A DNA stretch of 64,000 nucleotides, taken from assembly GCF_001428005.1 (NCBI RefSeq), contig NZ_LMSB01000034.1, forward strand, positions 63,793 through 127,792, given 5' to 3'. Positions 1 to 8,483 of the stretch are shown in pieces (the stretch's first letter is position 1; every line of letters starts with the position of its first letter). The DNA is from Arthrobacter sp. Soil736. GTDB taxonomy: Bacteria > Actinomycetota > Actinomycetes > Actinomycetales > Micrococcaceae. The notes below the pieces were generated by a model, which did no database searches, was not told where the DNA came from, and saw only the letters and a program-made list of their open reading frames with translations. A program made the position numbers and the translations under genes.

Positions 1-1
1 G

Positions 2-196
2 GATGACCGGGTGGGCCCGGTGCAGGCCCGCAAGATGGCGGCGCGCATGCTGGCCATGGGCATCCCCAACGTGTGGTTCCACGAAGCCCTGGAGGGCGGG
101 CACGCCGGTGCCTCGGACAACAGGCAGGCAGCCGCGCTCCAGAGCCGCAGCCAGCACTTCCTCTGGCGGTCCCTGGCCGGCCGCTCTGACAGCTAA
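2..196 (+). CDS. Prolyl oligopeptidase family serine peptidase, C-terminal end (partial)
   Basis: Only the last 64 codons lie in the window; the gene enters from the left edge. The visible piece starts DDRVGPVQARKMAARM and continues with FHEALEGGHAGASDN before a TAA stop. In S9A prolyl oligopeptidases the catalytic Asp sits in a DDRV-type motif and the catalytic His in a GGHxGA motif about 35-40 residues later, and both are present at that spacing. The enzyme family hydrolyses proline-containing oligopeptides. The nucleophilic Ser would lie upstream, outside the window. The family call is fairly firm; substrate is unknown. Confidence 0.8.
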   Translation, partial: DDRVGPVQARKMAARMLAMGIPNVWFHEALEGGHAGASDNRQAAALQSRSQHFLWRSLAGRSDS

Positions 197-297
197 GTCC
201 CCCTGGGATTACTGCGCGTTCTGATCCGCACGTTTTGGTGCCGTTTTGCACTGGATGGCCGGTTCTGCGTATCCTTGGTTGGCTAGTAATAGCAATT

Positions 298-385
298 GGA
301 GACGTGCCAGAGCGGCCGAATGGGCTTCACTGCTAATGAAGTGTGGGGCACAACTCCACCGGGGGTTCAAATCCCCCCGTCTCCG
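298..385 (+). tRNA. tRNA-Ser (anticodon GCU)
   Basis: An 88-nt class II tRNA. The acceptor arms GGAGACG and CGTCTCC pair perfectly, the T-arm reads GGGGGTTCAAATCCCCC, and a long variable arm is present. The anticodon stem CTTCA/TGAAG encloses the loop CTGCTAA, giving anticodon GCT for AGC/AGU serine codons. The discriminator base is G385 and CCA is not encoded. Confidence 0.95.
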
Positions 386-390
386 CGTTT

Positions 391-420
391 GGCCCCGGTC
401 CTCGGACCGGGGCCTTTTGC
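391..420 (+). terminator. Rho-independent terminator of tRNA-Ser
   Basis: The arms GGCCCCGGTCC and GGACCGGGGCC enclose a two-base loop and are followed by TTTT. The hairpin begins six bases after the tRNA discriminator base. Confidence 0.8.
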
Positions 421-493
421 GTTCCCCCGGTGCATCCGTCCGCGTCGCGGACGGTCGGCGCGGACCTCGCCTTTCCGGTGGCAGGATAATCGC

Positions 494-2104
494 ATGACAG
501 GCAACGAGGCATTCGACGCGATCATCGTCGGCGGCGGGCACAACGGACTGGCGGCCGCGGGGTACCTTTCCAGGGCCGGCCAGCGGGTGCTGGTACTGGA
601 GAGGCTTGGCCAGGCCGGCGGTGCCGCCGTTTCCGCCCAGGCGTTCGACGGCGTCGACGCCCGCCTGTCCCGCTACTCATATTTGGTCAGCCTCCTGCCG
701 CGGCAGGTCATCGACGACCTCGGCCTGAACATCCGGCTGGCCCGCCGCCGGTATTCCTCCTACACGCCTGACCCGTCGCACCCGGGCCGCGGCCTTCTCA
801 TCGACAACGGCGACGCCGGCGGCACCACCGCATCCTTCACCGCCATTGGCGCGCCCGCCGGCGAGGCGGAGGCGTTCGACACGTTCTACGGCAACTGCCG
901 CAAACTTACCGAGGCCCTGTGGCCCACCATGCTGTCCCCGCTGCCGACGAGGTCGGAGGCGAGGCGGCTGGCGGAAGCCGCCGGGGCCACCGAGGCGTGG
1001 GACGCGGTGATGGAGCGGCCCATCGGCGAATCCATCGCCGCGTCGCTGCAGCACGGCCTGGTGCGCGGGGTGGTGCTGACTGACGCCCTGATCGGTACAT
1101 TCGCTCAAGCCGGCAGCGAAGACCTGCAGCAGAACATCTGCTTCCTTTACCACCTGATCGGCGGCGGCACCGGTGACTGGGATGTTCCGATCGGCGGCAT
1201 GGGTTCGGTGTCCGGCGAGCTGGAACGGGCTGCCCGGGAAGCAGGAGCCACGGTTCTCACCGGCGCGGAAGTGACGGGCGTCGACCCCTTGGGAACCGTC
1301 ACCTACACCTGTGCGGGCGAGGACCGCGTGGCCGCGGCCAGCTGGATTCTCGCCAACGTTGCCCCCGCCGTGCTGGCGCGGCTGAGGACGGGCGGGGCAG
1401 CCTCCCGGCCGGAGGACCTGAATCCCAACCACACCCTCGAGGGGGCACAGGTCAAGGTTAACCTGCTGCTGAAGAGACTCCCGCGGCTGCTGGACCAGAC
1501 GGTCAGTCCGGAAGCGGCCTTCGGCGGCACCTTCCACATCAACGAGACGTGGGACCAGCTGGACCGGGCCTACCGGACGGCGGAATCTGGAGCCGTTCCC
1601 CGGCCCTTGCCGTGCGAGATCTACTGCCACTCGCTGACGGACCCCACCATCCTGTCGCCGGAGTTGCAGGCGGCCGGAGCCCAGACCCTGACCGTGTTCG
1701 GACTCCACGTTCCGGACCGCCTCATCACCGAAGCGAACAACGAGGCGCGCCGTGCCGAACTCAAGGCGGCCGTGCTCAGCTCCCTAAACTCCGTGCTCGC
1801 AGAGCCCATCGAGGACCTCCTCATGACGGCACCGGACGGGCGCCCCTGCATTGAAACCAAGACCACACTGGACATCGAGCGGGCCGTCGGCATGCCGCGC
1901 GGCAACATCTTCCACGGAGGCCTGGACTGGCCCTTCGTGGACGACGGGACTCCGCTGGACACCCCGGCCCGCCGCTGGGGCGTGGCCACCGGCGATGACC
2001 GCATTCTGCTGTGCGGCTCCGGTGCACGCCGGGGCGGGGCCGTCAGCGCAATCGGCGGCCACAACGCAGCCATGGCCGTTCTGGAACTGGAGGGGGGCTC
2101 ATGA
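494..2104 (+). CDS. FAD-dependent phytoene-desaturase-like oxidoreductase
   Basis: A 536-residue flavoprotein. Near the N terminus the sequence AIIVGGGHNGLAAAGYL is a dinucleotide-binding GxGxxG-type motif, followed by VLVLERLGQAGGAA. The C-terminal region has the FAD-contact pattern LLCGSGARRGGAVSAIGG. This layout matches the phytoene desaturase/PYROXD2-like group of amine-oxidase-fold enzymes. The ATG at 494 was chosen because the flavin motif follows about ten residues later. The reading frame stays open upstream only through the tRNA and its terminator. The stop overlaps the next start (ATGA), so it is probably translationally coupled to the MFS transporter. The substrate is unknown; no carotenoid genes are nearby. 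Confidence 0.8.
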   Translation: MTGNEAFDAIIVGGGHNGLAAAGYLSRAGQRVLVLERLGQAGGAAVSAQAFDGVDARLSRYSYLVSLLPRQVIDDLGLNIRLARRRYSSYTPDPSHPGRGLLIDNGDAGGTTASFTAIGAPAGEAEAFDTFYGNCRKLTEALWPTMLSPLPTRSEARRLAEAAGATEAWDAVMERPIGESIAASLQHGLVRGVVLTDALIGTFAQAGSEDLQQNICFLYHLIGGGTGDWDVPIGGMGSVSGELERAAREAGATVLTGAEVTGVDPLGTVTYTCAGEDRVAAASWILANVAPAVLARLRTGGAASRPEDLNPNHTLEGAQVKVNLLLKRLPRLLDQTVSPEAAFGGTFHINETWDQLDRAYRTAESGAVPRPLPCEIYCHSLTDPTILSPELQAAGAQTLTVFGLHVPDRLITEANNEARRAELKAAVLSSLNSVLAEPIEDLLMTAPDGRPCIETKTTLDIERAVGMPRGNIFHGGLDWPFVDDGTPLDTPARRWGVATGDDRILLCGSGARRGGAVSAIGGHNAAMAVLELEGGS

Positions 2105-3612
2105 GCCGGGAATCAGGCGCCCAGGGGCAGGAGCCGACGGCGGCCCAACCGTGGAACCCGCGGCTCGCCTTGCTGGTGGCTGCCACGTTCTTCATGGAAT
2201 TCCTGGACGGGACGGTGCTGACCACGGCGATCCCCAGCATCGCCGGTGACTTCGGCGTGCCGGCCGCCAGCGTGAACATCACCATGACCGCCTACCTGAT
2301 GACGGTGGCCATGGGCATCCCGCTCAGCGGCTGGCTGGCCGAACGGCTGGGCGCGCGGCGCGTGTTCTGCCTGGCCATTGCAGTCTTCACCGTTGCTTCC
2401 CTGCTCTGCGCGGCGAGCCAGGACCTGACCGTGCTGACGCTGAGCCGCGTCCTGCAAGGCATCGGCGGGGCAATGATGGTCCCCGTGGGCACGCTCGTGG
2501 TGCTTCGCGGGACGCCCAAGGCGGGGCTGCTGCGGGCCACGGCCTACCTCGTGTGGCCGGGGCTCCTGGCGCCGGTGCTGGCGCCGCTGGTGGGCGGTGC
2601 GCTGACAACCTATCTGTCCTGGCACTGGATCTTCCTGATCAACCTTCCGCTCGGCGCCGCCGCTTTCCTGGCCGCCCTGCGCCTCGTTCCGCCCGTGGCC
2701 GGCGACCGGCACCGCCGGCTGGACTGGGCAGGTTTGGCCCTCACCACCGCCGGGGTGGGCGCGCTGGTGGTGGGGCTGGAACTGGCCAGCAGCCACCCGG
2801 AGGGTCCCTGGACCTGGCCCAGCATCGCGGCGGGGGTCCTTGCCCTGGCCGCTGCTGCCGTGTGGATGCTGCGGGCAGCGAACCCGCTGTTCGACCTGAC
2901 GGTGTTTGCCACGCGGACGTTCCGGGCAACAAATACCGGCGGCTTCATCTACCGGCTGACCATCAGCGCCGTCCCCTTCCTCCTTCCCCTGATGTTCCAG
3001 GAAGGCTTCGGGTGGAGCCCCCTGCACGCGGGCATCATGGTGGCGGCGGTCTTCATCGGGAACATCGGCATCAAACCCGCCACCACCCCGCTGATCAGGC
3101 GCTTCGGATTCAAGCCGGTGCTGGTCTGTGCCTCGCTTGCCTCGGCGGCGACCTTTGTGCTGTGCGCGCTGCTCACAGCGGGAACCCCGGAACCGCTGAT
3201 TTTTGCGCTTCTGGTGTGCAGCGGGGTGTTCCGCTCCATCGGGTTCTCCGCCTACGCGTCCGTCCAGTACGCCGACATCCTTCCCGGCCAGCTGACGTCG
3301 GCGAACGCAGTTTCGGCCACGATGGTCCAGCTCGCAACCGGAACCGGGATCGCCGTCGGCGCGCTGCTGCTCCGCGTTTTCGACTCAGCTCCGGTCCTGG
3401 CCAGCGGGCTGGGAAGTGTGCTGGGAGGTGTGCTGGGGGCCGCAACGGACGGCGGCGCGGTGGCCGCCTACCGGGGCGCTTTCCTGTCCATCGCCCTGCT
3501 GATGCTGCTCAGCACTGTTGACAGCCTCATGCTGCACCGGAATGCCGGTGCGGAGGTCAGCCGGCCTGGGCCAGCGCCAGCGGCAGAACCGCCCCGGCGC
3601 CGGCCCGCCTGA
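2101..3612 (+). CDS. MFS transporter, DHA2-like (14-TM drug:H+ antiporter type)
   Basis: This 503-residue integral membrane protein has at least twelve hydrophobic segments. Motif C-like and motif A-like patterns of the major facilitator superfamily are visible: FFMEFLDGTVLTTAIPSIA in TM1, GWLAERLGARRVF in the TM2-TM3 loop, and SRVLQGIGGAMMVPVG in TM4. The DG(T)xVLxTAIPxIA signature in TM1 is typical of the DHA2 (EmrB/QacA) family of proton-driven exporters. It overlaps the upstream flavoprotein by four bases, so the two form an operon. Export of a product of that oxidoreductase is an inference. Its 3' end overlaps the 3' end of the convergent recQ-like gene by 56 bases. Confidence 0.85.
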   Translation: MSRESGAQGQEPTAAQPWNPRLALLVAATFFMEFLDGTVLTTAIPSIAGDFGVPAASVNITMTAYLMTVAMGIPLSGWLAERLGARRVFCLAIAVFTVASLLCAASQDLTVLTLSRVLQGIGGAMMVPVGTLVVLRGTPKAGLLRATAYLVWPGLLAPVLAPLVGGALTTYLSWHWIFLINLPLGAAAFLAALRLVPPVAGDRHRRLDWAGLALTTAGVGALVVGLELASSHPEGPWTWPSIAAGVLALAAAAVWMLRAANPLFDLTVFATRTFRATNTGGFIYRLTISAVPFLLPLMFQEGFGWSPLHAGIMVAAVFIGNIGIKPATTPLIRRFGFKPVLVCASLASAATFVLCALLTAGTPEPLIFALLVCSGVFRSIGFSAYASVQYADILPGQLTSANAVSATMVQLATGTGIAVGALLLRVFDSAPVLASGLGSVLGGVLGAATDGGAVAAYRGAFLSIALLMLLSTVDSLMLHRNAGAEVSRPGPAPAAEPPRRRPA

Positions 3613-5785
3613 GGGCACGGCCGGCCACGGTGACAGTCCAGCGGCTGTCCACGAGGTCATCGATGAGCATCACGCTCTGGCCGCCGAAACCGGCGAGGGC
3701 GGACCCGAGTTCCTGGCCCACCGCGAGGCGGTCCCAGACGCCGGCCAGGCGGTAGGCGCTGTTTCCGCCGCGGCCGCCCGTGGGGCCGCCGTGCTCCAGC
3801 TGAAGCTGCCCGATGTAGGGGATGCGGCCGATCTCCGAGATGCCCCTGGCCAGCGAGTCCACAAGTGCGGGCCTGCCGCGCGACGGCATGCTGACAATTG
3901 CCGCCGGACGCCCCGCGCCGCTCCAGCCCGGAACCCTGGAGTCACCGGCGCCCCATTCCCGCAGCACCTGGACGCAGGCCTGCAGCATGCCGGGGTCAAC
4001 GGTGCGGTCCGGGGCTCCCGCAGCAAAGAGCTCCCGCAGCGCACCGCCCCAGCCCAGGTCCGTGAGCCTGGCGAGGACGCGGCCGTCGGCGAGGTTTTCG
4101 TCGGGCTTGATTTTCCCCTTCACCGGCACTCCGAGCCGGTCCATGCCGCTGGGCCACTGAAGCCGAGGTTCCAGCACGATGCCTGCCCGGCTCAGCGTCT
4201 GCCCCGCAGCCTCGGTGGCCGCGGATGCGATGTCCGCGGGGAACCACCGGCCCGCGCAGTTGTCGCACCGGCCGCAGGCGGCGGCGGTGTCGTCATCCAG
4301 CACCGACGTGATGTATTCCATCCGGCACCCTGCGGTGTCCTGGTAGATGACCATGGAGTCCTGCTCGTCCACGCGCGCTTCCGAGATGCGGCGGTACCGT
4401 TCGGCGTCGTAGGTCCAGGGCATACCCGTGGACCGCCAGCCGCCGCCGACGCGTTCCACGGCACCGTCCACGGAGAGCACCTTCAACAGCAGTTCCAGCG
4501 GCGTCCGGCGAAGGTCAACCCGGGCCTCGAGCGCAACCGTCGACACTGCCGACCCGGCCTCCGCCAGGGCGGTCAGCACGGCGGCGGCTTTCTCCTCCGA
4601 CGGCATGGAGGCGGTGGCGAAGTACTGCCAGATCTCGCGGTCCTCGGAGCCGGGAAGCAGCAGGACGTCGGCGTTCGCGGCGCCACGCCCGGCACGGCCC
4701 ACCTGCTGGTAGTAGGCCACCGGGGAGGACGGTGCTCCAAGGTGCACCACAAAGCCGAGGTCCGGCTTGTCGAAGCCCATCCCCAGGGCCGACGTGGCGA
4801 CGAGCGCCTTCACCTGGTTGTCCTTGAGGAGCTGCTCGGCCCGTTCGCGGTCCGCGGGGTCGGTGCGGCCCGTGTAGGCGAGCACCTCATGGCCTGCCTC
4901 AGCGAGAAGCCGGGCAGTGTCCTCGGCCGCGGACACGGTCAGTGTGTAGATGATCCCGCTGCCCGGCAAGTCCGCCAGGTGCGTCAGCAGCCAGCCGAGC
5001 CGCTCGCGCGAATCGGGCAGCGTCAGCACTCCGAGCCGCAGCGACTCCCTGCCCAGGGCGCCGCGGATGGTCAGCACGCCGTCTCCCAGTTGCTCCTCGA
5101 TGTCGTGCACTACGCGGGAGTTGGCCGTGGCGGTGGTGGCCAGCACGGGAACGGTGTCCGGCAGCTGCGTGATGAGGTCCGCGATGCGGCGGTAGTCCGG
5201 CCGGAAGTCGTGGCCCCAGTCGGAAATGCAGTGGGCCTCGTCGATGACCAGCAGCCCGGTGCGGCGGATGAGCTCCGGCAGCTGGTTTTCGCGGAACGCG
5301 GGATTGGTGAGCCGTTCGGGTGACACCAGCAGGACGTCCACCTGGTCCGCGGCCAGCTGTTCGCGCACGGTGTCCCACTCGAGCTGGTTGGCGGAGTTGA
5401 TGGCGACGGCCCGGACACCGGCGCGGGCGGCGGCCGCCACCTGGTCCCGCATCAGCGCCAGCAGCGGTGACACGATGAGCGTGGGGCCCGCTCCGCGCCG
5501 CCTCAGCAGCAGCGAGGCCACGAAGTAGACAGCGGACTTCCCCCAGCCTGTCCGCTGCACCACCAGAGCGCGGCGACCGGCGTCGACCAGGGCCTCAATG
5601 GCCTCGAACTGGCCGTCGTGGAAGTCGGCTTCCGGGTGCCCTACCAGCCCCCGCAACACCTCGAGGGCCTGGCCCCGGGTCGCAGAGACCGCCCCCTGCT
5701 CCGTGCCGGGTGCGGTACCGGATACCGTGCCGGACGGAAAGGTGGAAGCGGACGGAAGAACTGCAGCGTGCTGGTTATTGGCCAT
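3557..5785 (-). CDS. recQ: RecQ-family ATP-dependent DNA helicase with C-terminal phosphoribosyltransferase-like domain
   Basis: A 742-residue protein. The helicase core has Walker A VVQRTGWGKSAVYFVA, motif II VIDEAHCISDWGHDFRPDY, motif VI QQVGRAGRG, and the RecQ zinc cluster C..ACGRCDNC. The usual HRDC domain is not evident. The last about 100 residues carry SVMLIDDLVDSRWT, a PRPP-binding-loop-like motif of type I phosphoribosyltransferases (ComF-like), so the protein appears to be a fusion. The ATG at 5785 (MANNQHAA) is preferred over the upstream in-frame ATG at 5875 because the 30 extra residues are unlike any helicase N terminus. RecQ unwinds DNA 3'-5' in recombination and repair. Whether the tail is catalytic is unknown. 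Confidence 0.85.
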   Translation of the reverse strand: MANNQHAAVLPSASTFPSGTVSGTAPGTEQGAVSATRGQALEVLRGLVGHPEADFHDGQFEAIEALVDAGRRALVVQRTGWGKSAVYFVASLLLRRRGAGPTLIVSPLLALMRDQVAAAARAGVRAVAINSANQLEWDTVREQLAADQVDVLLVSPERLTNPAFRENQLPELIRRTGLLVIDEAHCISDWGHDFRPDYRRIADLITQLPDTVPVLATTATANSRVVHDIEEQLGDGVLTIRGALGRESLRLGVLTLPDSRERLGWLLTHLADLPGSGIIYTLTVSAAEDTARLLAEAGHEVLAYTGRTDPADRERAEQLLKDNQVKALVATSALGMGFDKPDLGFVVHLGAPSSPVAYYQQVGRAGRGAANADVLLLPGSEDREIWQYFATASMPSEEKAAAVLTALAEAGSAVSTVALEARVDLRRTPLELLLKVLSVDGAVERVGGGWRSTGMPWTYDAERYRRISEARVDEQDSMVIYQDTAGCRMEYITSVLDDDTAAACGRCDNCAGRWFPADIASAATEAAGQTLSRAGIVLEPRLQWPSGMDRLGVPVKGKIKPDENLADGRVLARLTDLGWGGALRELFAAGAPDRTVDPGMLQACVQVLREWGAGDSRVPGWSGAGRPAAIVSMPSRGRPALVDSLARGISEIGRIPYIGQLQLEHGGPTGGRGGNSAYRLAGVWDRLAVGQELGSALAGFGGQSVMLIDDLVDSRWTVTVAGRALRRAGAGAVLPLALAQAG

Positions 5786-5927
5786 TGATTCAGTATCCCA
5801 GCCGCCTCTGACACTCCCAAGCGAGGATCCGCGTATGTGGACAAGCGCCGGCCCGGAACAGATGCGGCGCCGCAACCCGCCGCCGCCTCCGTGACTTCCG
5901 GTTCGCAGGCCACGCCTGGCTTCCCCG

Positions 5928-5933
5928 TAAGAT
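5928..5933 (+). promoter_or_regulatory. -10 box of a probable leaderless promoter for the phosphomannomutase gene
   Basis: TAAGAT fits the actinobacterial TANNNT -10 consensus and lies at -13 to -8 relative to the GTG start at 5941. No Shine-Dalgarno sequence is visible. This spacing is typical of leaderless transcripts; the -35 element is not obvious. Confidence 0.45.
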
Positions 5934-5940
5934 AAATCCC

Positions 5941-7359
5941 GTGACTAGCGACCAGACCCGTACTTTTGACCTTTCAGCCTCATTCAAGGCGTATGACGTC
6001 CGCGGCATCGTGGGCGACTCCATCACCGCTGAAATCGTCGAAGCGGTCGGGGCCGCCTTCGTCGACGTGCTGGGGCTGGAAGGCCAGACCGTCCTGGTCG
6101 GAGGCGACATGCGGCCCTCCTCCCCCGAGTTCAGCAAGGCCTTTGCCAACGGCGCCGCCACGCGCGGAGCCAACGTCCAGCTGCTGGACCTGATCTCCAC
6201 GGACGAGCTGTACTACGCGTGCGGCGCCCTGAACGCCGCCGGAGCCACGTTCACGGCAAGCCACAACCCCGCGGAATACAACGGCATCAAGATGGCCAAG
6301 GCCGGAGCCGTCCCCATCTCCTCGGAAACGGGGCTCAAGGAAATCCAGGCCCTCGCCGAGCAGTACCTGAACACGGGCAGCATCCCCGTCGCGGAAACCC
6401 GCGGCCAGATCGGCGTCCAGGACGTCCTGAAGGGCTACGCCGAATACCTGCGCAAGCTCGTGGACCTCTCCGGTTCCCGCCCCCTGAAAGTGGTGGTGGA
6501 TGCCGGCAACGGCATGGCCGGACTCACCACGCCCGCGGTGCTCGGCGACGCCCTGCTGCCGGAGCTTCCCTTTGACATCATTCCGCTGTACTTCGAGCTG
6601 GACGGCTCCTTCCCGAACCACCCGGCCAACCCCCTGGAGCCGGAGAACCTGCGCGACCTCCAGGCCGCCGTCGTCAAACACGCGGCTGACATCGGGCTGG
6701 CCTTCGACGGCGACGCCGACCGCTGCTTTGTTATCGACGAAAACGGCGACGCCGTGTCGCCGTCGGCCATCACCGGCATGGTGGCCCGCCGCGAGATCGC
6801 ACGCGCCAAGGCGCAGGGCGAGCAGACGCCCACCATCATCCACAACCTGCTGACGTCCCGGGCAGTGCCCGAACTCGTCGCCCAGGACGGCGGCCGCGCC
6901 GTCCGCACCCGCGTGGGCCACTCCTTCATCAAGGCCGTCATGGCCAAGGAAGGCGCCGTCTTCGGCGGCGAGCACTCCGCCCACTTCTACTTCCGGGACT
7001 TCTGGAACGCGGACACCGGAATGCTCGCGGCCATGCACGTGCTGGCCGCCCTGGGCGAACAGGACGGCCCGCTCTCGGAGCTCGGCCGCGAGTACGAGCC
7101 GTACATCTCCTCCGGCGAAATCAACTCCGAGATCGAGGACAAGGCCGGCGCCGTGGAGCGGGTCCGCGCCGATTTTGCGAACGACGACGTTGACGTCGAC
7201 CACCTGGACGGCAGCACCTTCACGGCCGCGGACGGAAGCTACTGGTTCAACCTGCGCCCCTCCAACACCGAACCGTTCCTGCGCCTGAACGCTGAGGCCA
7301 CGGACCAGGCCACCATGGAACGCGTGCGCGACCGCGTGCTGGCGCTGGTCCGCCGCTAG
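5941..7359 (+). CDS. manB: Phosphomannomutase/phosphoglucomutase
   Basis: A 472-residue member of the alpha-D-phosphohexomutase family, which interconverts hexose 6-phosphate and hexose 1-phosphate and so feeds GDP-mannose or glucan synthesis. All four signature loops are present: the phosphoserine loop TASHNPAEYNGIK, the Mg-binding loop FDGDADRC, the sugar-specificity loop FGGEHSAHFYF, and the phosphate-binding loop RPSNTEP. The length is normal. The start is a GTG with a leaderless-type promoter. The specificity loop GEHSAH is that of the PMM/PGM subgroup. A small hypothetical gene follows after 10 bases and is probably cotranscribed. Confidence 0.93.
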   Translation: MTSDQTRTFDLSASFKAYDVRGIVGDSITAEIVEAVGAAFVDVLGLEGQTVLVGGDMRPSSPEFSKAFANGAATRGANVQLLDLISTDELYYACGALNAAGATFTASHNPAEYNGIKMAKAGAVPISSETGLKEIQALAEQYLNTGSIPVAETRGQIGVQDVLKGYAEYLRKLVDLSGSRPLKVVVDAGNGMAGLTTPAVLGDALLPELPFDIIPLYFELDGSFPNHPANPLEPENLRDLQAAVVKHAADIGLAFDGDADRCFVIDENGDAVSPSAITGMVARREIARAKAQGEQTPTIIHNLLTSRAVPELVAQDGGRAVRTRVGHSFIKAVMAKEGAVFGGEHSAHFYFRDFWNADTGMLAAMHVLAALGEQDGPLSELGREYEPYISSGEINSEIEDKAGAVERVRADFANDDVDVDHLDGSTFTAADGSYWFNLRPSNTEPFLRLNAEATDQATMERVRDRVLALVRR

Positions 7360-7369
7360 GACCGCGGAA

Positions 7370-7852
7370 ATGGCAGAGTCCCCTGCATCGCCGGCAGAGT
7401 CGTCGTGGCGCACGTCCGTGCCGGAATCCGCCGCCACGGACCTGGAGAACCTCCTTGGCACCGGCATGGGCGCTGCGCAGGAGCAGCTTGAGCGCAACGG
7501 CGGCTTCCTGCCGTTCGCGCTGGTGGTGGAGAACGACGGCGAGGTCCGGCTTGTGGCCGTCTCGCCGGCTGATGCGGACCCAGGGTCGGATGACGAGTTC
7601 GACGCCGATGAGATGATCGGCGACCTCACCGAGCTGCTGCGCCAGAACCGGGAAGACTTCCGGGCAGCGGCGATAGTCTGCGACATCACCCTGGTCGAGG
7701 AAGGCTCGGACGCCATCCACGTGGCCACTGAGCACCGCGACGGAGCCGTGTTCGCGGCAGTCCTTCCGTACGCGGCGAACACGGCCACGCGTGAATGGGA
7801 CTTCGGGGAACTGGCCGCGGACACCAACGAGCCAGCCATCTGGGTGGACTAG
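7370..7852 (+). CDS. Conserved-looking hypothetical protein downstream of phosphomannomutase
   Basis: A 160-residue acidic soluble protein that I do not recognise. It shows no signal peptide, membrane segment or cysteine motif. The middle (FLPFALVVENDGEVRLVAVS) alternates like beta strands. An acidic stretch (SDDEFDADEMIGDLTELL) precedes a helix, and the protein ends in EPAIWVD. It begins 10 bases after the mutase stop with a weak GCGGAA ribosome-binding site, so cotranscription is likely. Codon use is like its neighbours, which supports a real gene. Function is unknown. Confidence 0.7.
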   Translation: MAESPASPAESSWRTSVPESAATDLENLLGTGMGAAQEQLERNGGFLPFALVVENDGEVRLVAVSPADADPGSDDEFDADEMIGDLTELLRQNREDFRAAAIVCDITLVEEGSDAIHVATEHRDGAVFAAVLPYAANTATREWDFGELAADTNEPAIWVD

Positions 7853-7885
7853 ACCGGGTGGTCCCGTCTCCTTGGCGTGTGTTAT

Positions 7886-7891
7886 TAAGCT
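7886..7891 (+). promoter_or_regulatory. -10 box of a probable leaderless promoter for the Rrf2/NsrR gene
   Basis: TAAGCT matches TANNNT and sits at exactly -12 to -7 from the ATG at 7898. No Shine-Dalgarno sequence is visible. This arrangement is typical of leaderless actinobacterial mRNAs. Confidence 0.45.
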
Positions 7892-7897
7892 AGTGAC

Positions 7898-8347
7898 ATG
7901 AAAATCAACGCCTTCGCGGACGTCAGCCTGCGCGCCCTCATGGTGCTGGCTGCAGCGCCGGACGGCGATCTGCTCACCACGCAGAGCGTGGCGGACGCCG
8001 TCGGCACTCCCTACAACCACGTCAGCAAGGCCATGGCCAAGCTGCGCCTGCTCGGTCTGATCGACGTTGAGCGCGGGCGCAACGGCGGATCCAGGCTCAA
8101 CGCAGCCGGCCGGGTCATCACCGTGGGCAAGGTCCTGCGGCAGCTCGACACCCGGTCTGACGCCGCGGATTGCGTCTCCCCGAGCGGCGATTGCCCGCTG
8201 ATCAACGAATGCCGTCTTCGGGGCGCACTGGCCCGCGCCCGGGAAGCCTTCTACCGGGAACTGGATGAGGTCGTGGTGGCCGAGCTGCCCGGTTCCCGCC
8301 AGATGGCGCCCGTTTTCCAGGCGATCCGCCTGCGCCACGGAATCTGA
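7898..8347 (+). CDS. nsrR: Rrf2-family transcriptional regulator, NsrR-like
   Basis: A 149-residue Rrf2 protein. The N-terminal winged helix (about residues 1-65) includes SLRALMVLAAAPDG and TPYNHVSKAMAKLRLLGL with the wing GRNGGSRL. A three-cysteine cluster, C-x6-C-x5-C, follows at about residues 89-102 (CVSPSGDCPLINEC); this is where NsrR binds a [4Fe-4S] cluster that is destroyed by nitric oxide. It lies directly upstream of the flavohemoprotein gene on the same strand, with a perfect dyad between them. By family knowledge it represses the NO-detoxification gene until NO is present. Family and Fe-S assignment are strong; NO as the signal is inferred from the neighbour. Confidence 0.88.
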   Translation: MKINAFADVSLRALMVLAAAPDGDLLTTQSVADAVGTPYNHVSKAMAKLRLLGLIDVERGRNGGSRLNAAGRVITVGKVLRQLDTRSDAADCVSPSGDCPLINECRLRGALARAREAFYRELDEVVVAELPGSRQMAPVFQAIRLRHGI

Positions 8348-8379
8348 CCCGGCTCCGCCCCTCGCCGATTTGGTGAATC

Positions 8380-8400
8380 ATTTCTACAGGGTGTAGAAAT
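8380..8400. promoter_or_regulatory. Perfect 21-bp dyad, probable NsrR operator
   Basis: ATTTCTACA, a three-base spacer GGG, and TGTAGAAAT form a perfect 9-3-9 inverted repeat. It lies 84 bases upstream of the flavohemoprotein start and just after the nsrR-like stop. Its position and symmetry fit the dimeric Rrf2 repressor encoded next door. Confidence 0.75.
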
Positions 8401-8483
8401 TGGGTAAGGAAATTGGCATATCAAATGCTAGTATCCGCATCCGGTCCGGACGAAGGCCCCGGGCCACAACCTCAGGAGTACAC

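Noticed and set aside
296..493. N-terminal extension of the first flavoprotein reading frame
   Set aside because: It runs through tRNA-Ser and its terminator; the flavin motif begins soon after the ATG at 494.
3518..5323. Large open frame on the + strand over recQ
   Set aside because: It is the mirror of a high-GC coding strand; translation is low-complexity with no family motif, while the opposite strand encodes a full RecQ.
5980..7839. Large minus-strand open frame opposite manB
   Set aside because: Shadow of phosphomannomutase; no recognisable motif and no ribosome-binding site.
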